Shown one piece after another: positions 26,220 through 35,622 of a DNA stretch of 64,000 bases. Origin of the DNA: an uncultured Hyphomonas sp. (GTDB lineage Bacteria > Pseudomonadota > Alphaproteobacteria > Caulobacterales > Hyphomonadaceae); the NCBI RefSeq assembly GCF_963678875.1, contig NZ_OY787456.1, forward strand, positions 124,001-188,000. Direction: 5' to 3'. The position numbers and the translations under genes are program-made. Every line of letters begins with the position of its first letter. The first letter of the stretch is position 1. Below the pieces are notes generated by a model that worked only from the letters and a program-made list of their open reading frames with translations, searched no databases and was not told the origin of the DNA.

Positions 26220-26254
26220 TCCATATTTGTGCGGTGCAACATCGCAGGGACAGG

Positions 26255-27064
26255 TCATTCCATCTTGCGGAACCGGCGGCCCTGACTGCGGACCATGGCC
26301 CGGCCGAGCGGTTCGGGCATGATCCGCGTCAGCGTGGCCATGCCCTTGTTGACGAGTCCCGGCACGACCACCGGCTGCCCCCTGTTTACGGCCTCGATGC
26401 CCTGCCGGACGACCGGTTCTGCAGCCATCCACATCCATTTCGGCATCTTGTTGGTCTGCTCGCGCGTGCCATTGGCATCGTGGAACTCGCTCCAGGTGAA
26501 GCCGGGGCAGAGCGCGGTGCAGTGAATATCGTCATGGCCGAGCGTCTCGCACTCGGCATTCAGGCTTTCGGAGAATTTGATCAGGCCGGCTTTCACGCTG
26601 GCATAAAGCGTGTGCCCGGCGCTTCCGGCCGCGTATCCGGCGAGCGAGGCGACATTGATGATGCGGCCATAGCCGCGTTCCGTCATGCCGGGCAGCACCC
26701 GGTGCGCCAGCTCGATCGGCGCCACGTATAGGACCTGCAGGAAATCCCCCTGATCCTTCCAGCTCGTCGAGAAGAACGTCCCCGGCAGGCCGTAGCCGGC
26801 ATTGTTGACCAAGGCGTCGACATGGCGGCCCTTTTCCGCCAGCGCGTCGAGGATCTTTACCGGCGCGGACTTCTTGGCGAGGTCTTCGGCGATGACGATC
26901 GCCGTGACCTTGTACTTCTCCTCGATCTCGGCAGCGAGCGCCTCAAGCCGGTCGGCGCGCCGGGCTGTCAGCGCGACGTCCCAGCCAAGCGCCGCATACT
27001 GGCGGGCGAATTCTGCGCCGATCCCGGCGGAAGCGCCTGTGATCAGGCAAAGGCGTCGGTCCAT
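26255..27064 (-). CDS. Short-chain dehydrogenase/reductase
   Basis: A 269-residue classical SDR with all motifs intact: TGASAGIG near residue 9, NNAGYG, Ser in NVASLAGY, and YASVK. The C-terminus is longer than minimal SDRs and basic (RSQGRRFRKME), similar to the DltE/YqjQ-type group. NADP use is suggested by the Arg-rich ARRADRLE. Substrate unknown. The start MDRRLCLITG is supported by GAAGGAGGCC eight bases upstream. It is 91 bases from mcd and 102 from the GST gene, all on one strand. Confidence 0.88.
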   Translation of the reverse strand: MDRRLCLITGASAGIGAEFARQYAALGWDVALTARRADRLEALAAEIEEKYKVTAIVIAEDLAKKSAPVKILDALAEKGRHVDALVNNAGYGLPGTFFSTSWKDQGDFLQVLYVAPIELAHRVLPGMTERGYGRIINVASLAGYAAGSAGHTLYASVKAGLIKFSESLNAECETLGHDDIHCTALCPGFTWSEFHDANGTREQTNKMPKWMWMAAEPVVRQGIEAVNRGQPVVVPGLVNKGMATLTRIMPEPLGRAMVRSQGRRFRKME

Positions 27065-27166
27065 GCGTGTGGCCTCCTTCACCTTTAAATGTAGCGCATT
27101 CCGCCGCCGGGAACAGGGCCAGTCGGTTAAGGCCGGTCCGAGGGACGGTTAGTCCGCCGGGTATTG

Positions 27167-28114
27167 TCAGACGCGGCGGACGAGGAAACCCGCCCGCGGG
27201 AAGTGCACGTGCACCGTTCCGGCTTCCTCGGACATGCGCTGCAGGATCACGCGTTGGGAATCGGCGTGCACGATTTCGCCTTCCACCCAGACCTGTCCGT
27301 AATCATCCGGGGCCACCGCCACCATGTCGCCGGGGGCGATGTCCTGCGGTTCGTACTTGGTTGTCGCCATGACGAGGCGCGGCGCCGCATGCAGGCCGAT
27401 CTCGAGCGCGTCCTTCGATGAGATGGTCTCCGGCGCCTGGCCTTCAAATTCCTGCAGGCGCTCGAACCAGGCCTTTGTCAGGTCCGCCGTCTCAAAACAT
27501 TTCTCCAGGAAGTCCGGCAGGTTCTGCTGCATGAACCAGACATTCATGTAGGCGTGCACGTCGACGAGGCCGGGCTTCATTCCGACCAGATACATGCCCG
27601 AGCCTGCGCCCTGGCCGCCCTGCAGGCGCTCTTCCAGCAGCATCAGCCGGGCGCGCCACTGGTCGCGCATCATCGGTGCGACGGCTTTCATGGCGCCCGT
27701 GTCGAACGGACGGCCGGAGAGTTTTTCCCGGTCCTTCTTGAATTCCTCGCCGACCTTGTCGCCCATTTCGCCGAAGATGACGGCGACGGAAGACTGGAAC
27801 CAGCGCCCGTCCGTCCATCCGGCGACCATCTGGGCAAGGCCCTCATGGCCCGGCAGCTTCAGCGCAGGCATGGGGTAGCGCGCTTCCAGTTCGCGCAGGA
27901 TGATGGCGGTGTCGCAGTAAATGTCGGCGCCGATCTGCATGACCGGCGTGCGGCGATAACCGCCCGTCAGCGGCATCAGGTCTGGCCGCGGCATGATCAC
28001 GGGGATCTCCACGCGGGACCAGGCAAGGTTCTTCAGGCGCAGCGCGAGACGGACTTTCTCGGCATAGGGCGAAGTCGGGTATTCGTGCAGAATAATGCTG
28101 CGTGCGTCCGCCAT
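27167..28114 (-). CDS. Glutathione S-transferase family protein with C-terminal SH3-like tail
   Basis: A 315-residue protein: an N-terminal thioredoxin-like GST domain (YPTSPYAEKVRLAL with a potential catalytic Ser/Tyr; RRTPVMQIGADIYCDT with the cis-Pro), an alpha-helical GST C domain (to about residue 225), then about 80 extra residues rich in strands (IAPGDMVAVAPDDYGQVWVEG). This tail is unusual for a GST and might bind another macromolecule. The start MADARSIILHEYP was chosen because upstream codons are non-family. The cellular role is unknown. Confidence 0.82.
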   Translation of the reverse strand: MADARSIILHEYPTSPYAEKVRLALRLKNLAWSRVEIPVIMPRPDLMPLTGGYRRTPVMQIGADIYCDTAIILRELEARYPMPALKLPGHEGLAQMVAGWTDGRWFQSSVAVIFGEMGDKVGEEFKKDREKLSGRPFDTGAMKAVAPMMRDQWRARLMLLEERLQGGQGAGSGMYLVGMKPGLVDVHAYMNVWFMQQNLPDFLEKCFETADLTKAWFERLQEFEGQAPETISSKDALEIGLHAAPRLVMATTKYEPQDIAPGDMVAVAPDDYGQVWVEGEIVHADSQRVILQRMSEEAGTVHVHFPRAGFLVRRV

Positions 28115-28266
28115 GTCGGTTTCACTCCGGTCTCGTGTTTTTTGTGTTGTGTAGTCATGCCGGGCTTTGAGCGGGCAGGGAAGGGGCCAATTCGGACCTT
28201 CCGTCATTGTGACCCTGCGCAAGAATCGGGTGGCCGGTCTCCGGGCACTGAGGCAGATTGGGCCTC

Positions 28267-29151
28267 ATGACGGATCGGATCACCCCTCTCGATGAACGTG
28301 CCGCGGCCTATGACCGGATGGCAGACGCCCTCTCCTATCTTGGCGATACATGGCGGGACTGGCCGGATCTGGCCTCGATTGCAGGGACCATGGGGCTCAG
28401 CCCCAGCCACTTTCAAAGGGAGTTTACCCGCTGGGCCGGTATCTCGCCACGTCAGTTCCAGTCGGCCATTGCCCATGCCGAAGCAGGCGAGCTGCTGCGG
28501 GAGGGCGCCAGCGTGCTGGACGCCACGTTCGAGACCGGTCTCTCCGGGCCAGGCCGCCTGCATGACCTCTTCATTGCGCATGAAGGCCTGACCCCCGGCG
28601 AAGCGAAAGCAGGCGGACGCGGGGCAGACCTCGTGCTCGGCCGAGCCCCGACCCCGTTCGGGGAAGGCGCGTGGCTGATCTCGCCCCGCGGCCTCGTCGC
28701 GCTCGGCTTCATTGACGATGATGCCCCCGAAAAGGCCGGCTTCGTGCATCCGGGCTACCGGGAGGATGAAGCCTTTGCCGATCTTGCCGGACGTTATCCG
28801 GGCGCCGACATCCGCCGGGACGATGCGGCGGCGCGGAAAATGGCGGCGCAGGTTTTCGAAAAGGGAGAGCCGCTGCCGGTCGCGCTTTACGGCACGCCGT
28901 TCCGCCGCCAGGTCTGGCGCGCGCTGCTCGACATTCCGGCCGGCGCCACGTGCACCTATGGCCAGCTGGCAGCGGCCAGCGGGCACCCGAAGGCCGCCCG
29001 CGCCGTCGGGGCTGCGGTTGGGGCAAACCCGGTCAGCTGGTTCATTCCCTGTCATCGCGCCCTTGCGGCAGATGGGCGTCTTCATAATTATCATTGGGGT
29101 GTGGACCGCAAACGCGCCATGCTCACATATGAACGCGCTCATGCCGCCTGA
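28267..29151 (+). CDS. Ada-like protein: AraC-type HTH fused to O6-methylguanine-DNA methyltransferase
   Basis: A 294-residue fusion. Residues 15-105 form an AraC-type DNA-binding domain (MGLSPSHFQREFTRWAGISP). Residues 110-290 are a methylated-DNA-protein cysteine methyltransferase with the suicide Cys in NPVSWFIPCHRAL. It lacks the N-terminal Cys-rich methylphosphotriester domain of classical Ada. It directly repairs O6-alkylguanine and may regulate alkylation repair genes. ATG 28267 is preferred over TTG 28258. Confidence 0.9.
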   Translation: MTDRITPLDERAAAYDRMADALSYLGDTWRDWPDLASIAGTMGLSPSHFQREFTRWAGISPRQFQSAIAHAEAGELLREGASVLDATFETGLSGPGRLHDLFIAHEGLTPGEAKAGGRGADLVLGRAPTPFGEGAWLISPRGLVALGFIDDDAPEKAGFVHPGYREDEAFADLAGRYPGADIRRDDAAARKMAAQVFEKGEPLPVALYGTPFRRQVWRALLDIPAGATCTYGQLAAASGHPKAARAVGAAVGANPVSWFIPCHRALAADGRLHNYHWGVDRKRAMLTYERAHAA

Positions 29152-29187
29152 TGGCAGGCCGGGGCGCCAAGCCCGGACGGCCCGCTC

Positions 29188-29643
29188 ATGCTGCTCTATT
29201 TCCTCACTGTCGCCGGTTTGCTGGCCTGGGGCGTAAGCCTCGCCTGGCGCTGGAAGGAGGCGAAGGCCTTCGCCCCGGAAGTGCTGGCCGCCAAGAAGCG
29301 GGACAAGGAAATTCCCGACGACGTCACCGATGTCGAATTCACCGACCTCTACCTGCGCAGCGAAGGCCCGCGCGGGGAGACCTATTTCTTCACCTGCGCC
29401 GCCATCATGTTCCTGCTGCTCGGCCCCTTCGTGGCGGCGTTCAACTCGGTCTGGAACATGTTCTGGCTGATGAGCGGCAAGTCGCCCGTCTTCGAAACGG
29501 GCACGCTGATCCACACTTTCATGGTGTTCCTGACCTTCATGGGCACGACCATCGGCCTGCTCGCCATCGCCATGCGCCGCTATTACGCGCTGATGCCGCC
29601 CAATCTCAAACAAGTCATTCGCGATCTGAACGGAGGTGCCTGA
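29188..29643 (+). CDS. Hypothetical membrane protein, three predicted segments
   Basis: A 151-residue protein with hydrophobic segments at about residues 2-19, 68-88 and 107-127, and a cytosolic charged loop (RWKEAKAFAPEVLAAKKRDKE). No family recognised. It overlaps the glyoxalase gene by one base (TGATG), implying co-translation. It follows the Ada-like gene by 36 bases. Confidence 0.75.
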   Translation: MLLYFLTVAGLLAWGVSLAWRWKEAKAFAPEVLAAKKRDKEIPDDVTDVEFTDLYLRSEGPRGETYFFTCAAIMFLLLGPFVAAFNSVWNMFWLMSGKSPVFETGTLIHTFMVFLTFMGTTIGLLAIAMRRYYALMPPNLKQVIRDLNGGA

Positions 29644-30116
29644 TGAGCATCGAATTCCTGCACACAATGGTGCGCGTCACAGACATCGACGCCACGCTCA
29701 AATTCTTTTGTGACGGTCTCGGCCTGACCGAAGTCGGCCGTTATGACAGCGAACCCGGCCGGTTCACGCTGGTCTTCCTTGCCTCGCCGGCAGACATCGA
29801 ACGTTGCGGCGGCATCCCGGAAGGCAAGAGCCCGACCGAGATGCAGATCCCGATGGTGGAACTGACCCATAACTGGGACCCTGAGGATTATGGCGGCGGG
29901 CGGAATTTCGGTCACCTCGCCTATTCGGTCGAAGACATCTATGCGGCGGTCGAAAAGCTGCAGGGCCTTGGCGTGACGATCAACCGTCCGCCGCGCGACG
30001 GGCGCATGGCTTTCGTCCGTTCGCCGGACGGGATTTCGGTGGAGCTGCTCCAGCAGGGCAAGCCGCTGGCACCGAAAGAGCCCTGGGCCAGCGCGGAGAA
30101 TATCGGCAGCTGGTAA
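29643..30116 (+). CDS. gloA: Lactoylglutathione lyase (glyoxalase I), VOC family
   Basis: A 157-residue VOC-fold enzyme converting the methylglyoxal-glutathione hemithioacetal to S-lactoylglutathione. Matching signatures are LHTMVRVTDIDATLKFF near the N-terminus, NFGHLAYSVEDIY, and AFVRSPDGISVELLQ, with metal ligands His and Glu at the expected positions. The ATG overlaps the stop of the upstream membrane-protein gene. It is followed by a multi-stem structure and a bidirectional terminator. Confidence 0.92.
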   Translation: MSIEFLHTMVRVTDIDATLKFFCDGLGLTEVGRYDSEPGRFTLVFLASPADIERCGGIPEGKSPTEMQIPMVELTHNWDPEDYGGGRNFGHLAYSVEDIYAAVEKLQGLGVTINRPPRDGRMAFVRSPDGISVELLQQGKPLAPKEPWASAENIGSW

Positions 30117-30130
30117 GCCTGCCGGTGGAA

Positions 30131-30175
30131 AACACCGCCGTTTATACGGTCCATATATGGTCCATACACGGTGTT
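30131..30175. other. Multi-stem (three-way) intergenic structure
   Basis: An outer stem AACACCG (30131-30137)/CGGTGTT (30169-30175) encloses two inner hairpins, CCGT-TTAT-ACGG (30138-30149) and the palindrome CCATATATGG (30151-30160). A repeated GGTCCATA also occurs. It lies between the gloA stop and the terminator. Confidence 0.4.
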
Positions 30176-30195
30176 CTATATGGTGCTGAAACGAA

Positions 30196-30235
30196 AACGC
30201 CCCGCCTGGCTGATACCGGGCGGGGCGTTCGTTTT
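30196..30235. terminator. Bidirectional terminator between gloA and the AGCS symporter
   Basis: A 14-bp GC-rich stem, AACGCCCCGCCTGG (30196-30209) and CCGGGCGGGGCGTT (30216-30229) with one G-T pair, and a six-base loop. It is flanked by AAAA on the left and TTTT on the right, serving both converging genes. Confidence 0.85.
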
Positions 30236-30249
30236 GGATGGAAGGCGCC

Positions 30250-31728
30250 TTACTCTTTCGGCGACTCTTCACGCTGGTCGATGATCGGATAGCGCGGCTT
30301 CGGCGTGCCGTTCCGGACGGCTTCGAAGTGCGCCTTGGTCATCGCGAACACGACCGGGCTGAGGAAGACCAGGCCAACAAGGTTCGGCGCGGCCATCATG
30401 CCGGTCAGCGTGTCGGCAACCAGCCAGAACAGGTTCACGATGTTGGCCACAGAGCCCTCGAACATCAGGGCGGCGGCACCGAAGAAGGTGACCACAATCC
30501 AGCTGATCCGGAACGGCAGGATGGATTTTTCGCCGAACAGGTACTCCGCGCAGCGCTCACCATAATAGCTCCAGCCGAGAATGGTGGTGAAGCCGAACAC
30601 GGTCAGGCCGATGGCGACGATATGCTCGCCGATCCCGGTCAGGCCCGCGTCAAACGCGGCAACGGTCAGCGGTGCGCCCGTATCGCAGCCGGCCGGTTGC
30701 CCGGCGGCCAGGAATTCGGCGGCCTTTGCGGCGGTCGGGATACACTCCGGGCCGAGAACGCCGGAGGTCAGGATGACCAGCGCGGTGATGGTGCAGACGA
30801 TCAGCGTGTCGATGATCGTACCCAGCATGGCCACGAGGCCCTGGTCGACCGGGTCCTGGATCTTGGCAGCGGCGTGCGCGATCGGGGCTGAGCCCTGACC
30901 GGCTTCGTTCGAGAAGATGCCGCGTGCGACGCCTTTCTGCATGGCCAGCATCAGCAGGCCGATGGAGATGCCGGTGCCGGCACTGTCGAAGCCGAAGGCG
31001 CTGGAGAAGATCAGGCCGAAGGCGGACGGAACGGCGTCCAGGTGCAGCGAAATCACCAGCAGGCCGCCGGCGAGATAGGAGATCGCCATGACCGGGACGA
31101 GACGGCTGGCGACGCTCGCAATCCGCTTGATGCCGCCCAGGATAACCGCCCCTGCCGCACCAGCCAGGACGACCGCCGATACGATCGGCGGGATACTGTA
31201 GGTCGCATTCAGGGCATCCGCGATCGAGTTCGACTGGATCGAGGCGCCGGTGCCCCAGCTGGCCATCACGCCCAGCGTGGCGAACAGGCCGCCCAGCCAG
31301 ATCCAGTTTTTGCCCATGCCGTTCTTGATATAGTACATCGGCCCACCGACGTGGCGGCCGTCATGGTCGATCTCGCGGAAGCGGACGGCGAGCACGCCTT
31401 CGGAATATTTGGTCGCCGTGCCGACAATGGCGGTGATCCACATCCAGAAGACGGCGCCCGGTCCGCCGATCGCGATCGCTGCGGCGACCCCGGCGATGTT
31501 GCCCGTGCCGATCGTAGAAGAAAGGGCGGTCATCAGCGCCGCGAACGGCGTGACGTCACCCTCTTCATTCTGGTCCGGTTTCTTGAACAGCTGGGCGAAG
31601 GCGAATGGGATTTTCAGGACGGACAACAGCCTGAGGCCGATCGTCAGATAAAGCCCCGTGCCCAGCAGGAGCAGCAGCATGGGCGGCCCCCAGACGAAAT
31701 CGTTTAGCGCCCGAATAATACTTTCCAT
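30250..31728 (-). CDS. Alanine or glycine:cation symporter (AGCS family)
   Basis: A 492-residue inner-membrane protein with about 10-11 hydrophobic segments. Family signatures include GTGLYLTIGLR, ALSSTIGTGNIAGVA and FSNEAGQGSAPIAHAAAK, which mark the sodium:alanine symporter family. It should import alanine or glycine with sodium or protons. The start at MESIIRALNDFVWGP follows CCGGGGAGGCTT. Divergent from miaB. Confidence 0.93.
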   Translation of the reverse strand: MESIIRALNDFVWGPPMLLLLLGTGLYLTIGLRLLSVLKIPFAFAQLFKKPDQNEEGDVTPFAALMTALSSTIGTGNIAGVAAAIAIGGPGAVFWMWITAIVGTATKYSEGVLAVRFREIDHDGRHVGGPMYYIKNGMGKNWIWLGGLFATLGVMASWGTGASIQSNSIADALNATYSIPPIVSAVVLAGAAGAVILGGIKRIASVASRLVPVMAISYLAGGLLVISLHLDAVPSAFGLIFSSAFGFDSAGTGISIGLLMLAMQKGVARGIFSNEAGQGSAPIAHAAAKIQDPVDQGLVAMLGTIIDTLIVCTITALVILTSGVLGPECIPTAAKAAEFLAAGQPAGCDTGAPLTVAAFDAGLTGIGEHIVAIGLTVFGFTTILGWSYYGERCAEYLFGEKSILPFRISWIVVTFFGAAALMFEGSVANIVNLFWLVADTLTGMMAAPNLVGLVFLSPVVFAMTKAHFEAVRNGTPKPRYPIIDQREESPKE

Positions 31729-31798
31729 AAGCCTCCCCGGCTCCTTTACTCTGCTTGAGGCCGACACTAACCCCGTTTGCCACTGTGTGAAGCGAGCA

Positions 31799-31820
31799 TT
31801 GCAGGCATGTCATGCTGCAA
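31799..31820. promoter_or_regulatory. Interrupted palindrome between symporter and miaB
   Basis: TTGCAGGCATG and CATGCTGCAA face each other (31799-31820) with one bulged G and a one-base centre. A hairpin with that loop cannot form in RNA without opening the centre, so a DNA-binding site is more likely. Located in the divergent gap. Confidence 0.3.
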
Positions 31821-31874
31821 GGCCTCCGCAATCGGCTGTGGAAGGCTCGCCTGTTTTAAGGCATAAGCCCGCGC

Positions 31875-33280
<1,406 letters not shown>

Positions 33281-33284
<4 letters not shown>

Positions 33285-34270
33285 GCGGAAAGCGCCGTCC
33301 GAGCCTCTCACCGGAAGCCCCGGTGAGCCGCTTTTACGAAGTCAGCAATGCCGAGCGCCTGCGCGACCTGTGCGGGCCGCATCACCGTTACCTGCACCGG
33401 CTGGAAGACAAGCTGAAGGATTACGGCCTGCGCGCCGAGAGCCAGGGCGGCGGCATTCTTCTCGCCGGCACGGCCAAGGGCGTGTCCATTGCCGAGGCGG
33501 CACTGGCAGAGCTGGAGCGCCGCATGCGGTCTGGCGCAGACATTACCGATATGGACCTTGATGCAGCCATTGAGGCCGCGTCCACGCCTGCGCAAAGTTT
33601 CGGTGGTGGCCTGAGAGGCCTGAAGAAACCGGTTACGGCGCAGACCAAGGGTCAGGCGCGCTACATCAACCTTCTGGCCAATCCTGAGAACGGTCTCGTC
33701 TTCGGCATCGGCCCGGCGGGTACGGGCAAGACCTTCCTGGCGGTCGCGGCTGGGGTGGCGGAGCTGATATCCGGCGCGCGCCAGCGCCTGATCGTGACCC
33801 GGCCTGCCGTGGAAGCGGGTGAGAAGCTCGGCTTCCTGCCCGGCACGCTGGAAGAGAAGGTCGACCCCTATATGCTGCCCATCTGGGACTCGCTGCGCGA
33901 GCTGATGGGGCAGGAGCAGATGGAACGCCGAATGGCGCGCGGCGAGATCGAGGTTGCCCCCATCGCTTTCATGCGTGGACGGACACTCAAGAATGCTTTC
34001 GTCATTGTCGACGAGGCGCAGAACACAACCGTTGCGCAGATGAAGATGGTGCTGACCCGTCTTGGCCGCGACAGCCGCATGGTCGTCACCGGAGATCCGG
34101 GACAGGTAGACTTGCCGGGCATCCAGCAATCGGGCCTTCGCCATGCGTTGCAGATCCTGTCGGAGGTCGAGGGGATCAATGTGCACACGCTGACAGCGGC
34201 GGACGTTGTCCGTCATGGCCTCGTCAGCCGTATCATCGACGCCTATGCCGCCGCGGGCGAGGGCAGCTGA
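33281..34270 (+). CDS. phoH: PhoH family ATPase
   Basis: A 329-residue cytosolic ATPase of the PhoH/YbeZ group. It has an N-terminal KH-like region (about residues 20-100) and a P-loop domain with Walker A GPAGTGKTF (near 145) and Walker B AFVIVDEAQN (near 245). GTG start overlapping the miaB stop by four bases. In this conserved cluster PhoH works with YbeY, probably in RNA processing; the precise role is unsettled. Confidence 0.94.
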
Positions 34271-34278
34271 GCCGCCCG

Positions 34279-34728
34279 ATGATCACAACCGACCTGATCG
34301 TTGAAGAGACCGGCTGGGACGCCGTGCCGGATCTCGCCGCCTTGTGCGAGCGCGCCTTTGCGGCTGCCGCATCGGTCGAGCCTGCGGAAGGCACCGTGTC
34401 GCTGCTGCTGGCGGATGACGAGGCGCTGCACCAGCTGAACCGGGATTTCCGGGGCAAGGACAAGCCGACCGACGTGCTGTCCTTTCCGGCGCATGAAATG
34501 GACCGGCCGCAGCTTGGCGATATCGCTGTTGCGCTGGGTGTTTCGGCCCGTGATGCCGAAGCGCAGGGCATCAGCCTTGCCGATCACCTGACACATCTTC
34601 TGGTGCACGGATACCTGCACCTTCTTGGGCACGACCATGAAGCGGAGGCGGAAGCCGCCCTGATGGAAGGATTGGAAATAAAGGCGCTTGCATCGCTTGG
34701 CATTCCAAACCCATATGGAACGGACTGA
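34279..34728 (+). CDS. ybeY: Endoribonuclease YbeY (rRNA maturation)
   Basis: A 149-residue metalloendoribonuclease acting in 16S rRNA 3' maturation and ribosome quality control. The zinc motif HLLVHGYLHLLGHDHE (H-x3-H-x5-H) is intact near residues 113-128, and the region FRGKDKPTDVLSFP is diagnostic. It lies eight bases after phoH and 12 before the corC-like gene. Confidence 0.95.
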   Translation: MITTDLIVEETGWDAVPDLAALCERAFAAAASVEPAEGTVSLLLADDEALHQLNRDFRGKDKPTDVLSFPAHEMDRPQLGDIAVALGVSARDAEAQGISLADHLTHLLVHGYLHLLGHDHEAEAEAALMEGLEIKALASLGIPNPYGTD

Positions 34729-34740
34729 TTTACAGAGACG

Positions 34741-35616
34741 ATGAGCGATCCAGACCCTTCTGAACCCGCGCCGCAACGGCGCAGGCGTAGTTTTTTCGGA
34801 ATAGGCCGCAAGCAGGATAGTGCGCCTGAAGCACCGGCTGAGCCCAATGGCAGTTCGGAATCCTCCGCACCGGCAACGCCTCAGGCGATGCGCCTGCGCA
34901 TCCAGGAATTCCACGAGCTGCGCGTCGAGGACGTGATGGTCGCCCGCGCCGAGGTGAAGGCCGTCGAAGTCAGCACCGAATTTCCGGACCTCCTGAAAGT
35001 GTTTGCCGAATGTACCCATTCGCGCTTGCCTGTTTTCCGGGAGACGCTGGATGATCCGATCGGCTTTGTGCACATCAAGGATGTGGTCAGCGAACTGGCC
35101 AAGGGCGGTGAACAGCCCAAGCGGCCGCTGGAACGGCTGCACCGGGAAGTCCTTTATGTGCCGCCCTCCATGAAACTGTCCGATTTGCTTGTGAAGATGC
35201 AATCGACCCGCATCCATCTGGCATTGGTTGTGGATGAATATGGCGGAACGGACGGACTGGTGAGTCTGGAAGACCTGGTTGAGGAAATCGTCGGTGACAT
35301 CGAAGACGAACACGATGATGAAGAGCCCATGTTCGTCCGGCGCAGCGCTCGCGTCTGGGAAGTCGATGCGCGCACCGAAATTCAGGATTTCGCCGAGGAG
35401 ACGGGGATTGACCTCGAACTCAGTGATGAGGATTCGGAATTCGATACGCTGGGCGGGATCGCCTATGCGCTCGCTGGCCGTGTGCCGGTGCGCGGGGAAA
35501 TCCTCAAGCATCCGTCCGGGGTCGAGATCGAGATCCTCGATGCCGATGCGCGCCGCATCCGGCGCCTGCGTCTGCGGACGCCCGAACCTGTGCCCGCGCC
35601 CAAGCCGCAGGAGTAG
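34741..35616 (+). CDS. CBS-domain and CorC/HlyC-domain protein (YbeX/TlyC-like)
   Basis: A 291-residue protein with a charged N-terminal tail, two CBS domains (about residues 60-185, RIQEFHELRVEDVMVAR through GGTDGLVSLEDLVEEIVGDI) and a C-terminal CorC_HlyC transporter-associated domain (about 200-280). No membrane segment is present. In the phoH-ybeY-corC-lnt cluster this protein has been linked to magnesium homeostasis or ribosome function; hemolysin labels are historical. Confidence 0.9.
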   Translation: MSDPDPSEPAPQRRRRSFFGIGRKQDSAPEAPAEPNGSSESSAPATPQAMRLRIQEFHELRVEDVMVARAEVKAVEVSTEFPDLLKVFAECTHSRLPVFRETLDDPIGFVHIKDVVSELAKGGEQPKRPLERLHREVLYVPPSMKLSDLLVKMQSTRIHLALVVDEYGGTDGLVSLEDLVEEIVGDIEDEHDDEEPMFVRRSARVWEVDARTEIQDFAEETGIDLELSDEDSEFDTLGGIAYALAGRVPVRGEILKHPSGVEIEILDADARRIRRLRLRTPEPVPAPKPQE

Positions 35617-35622
35617 GCCAGA

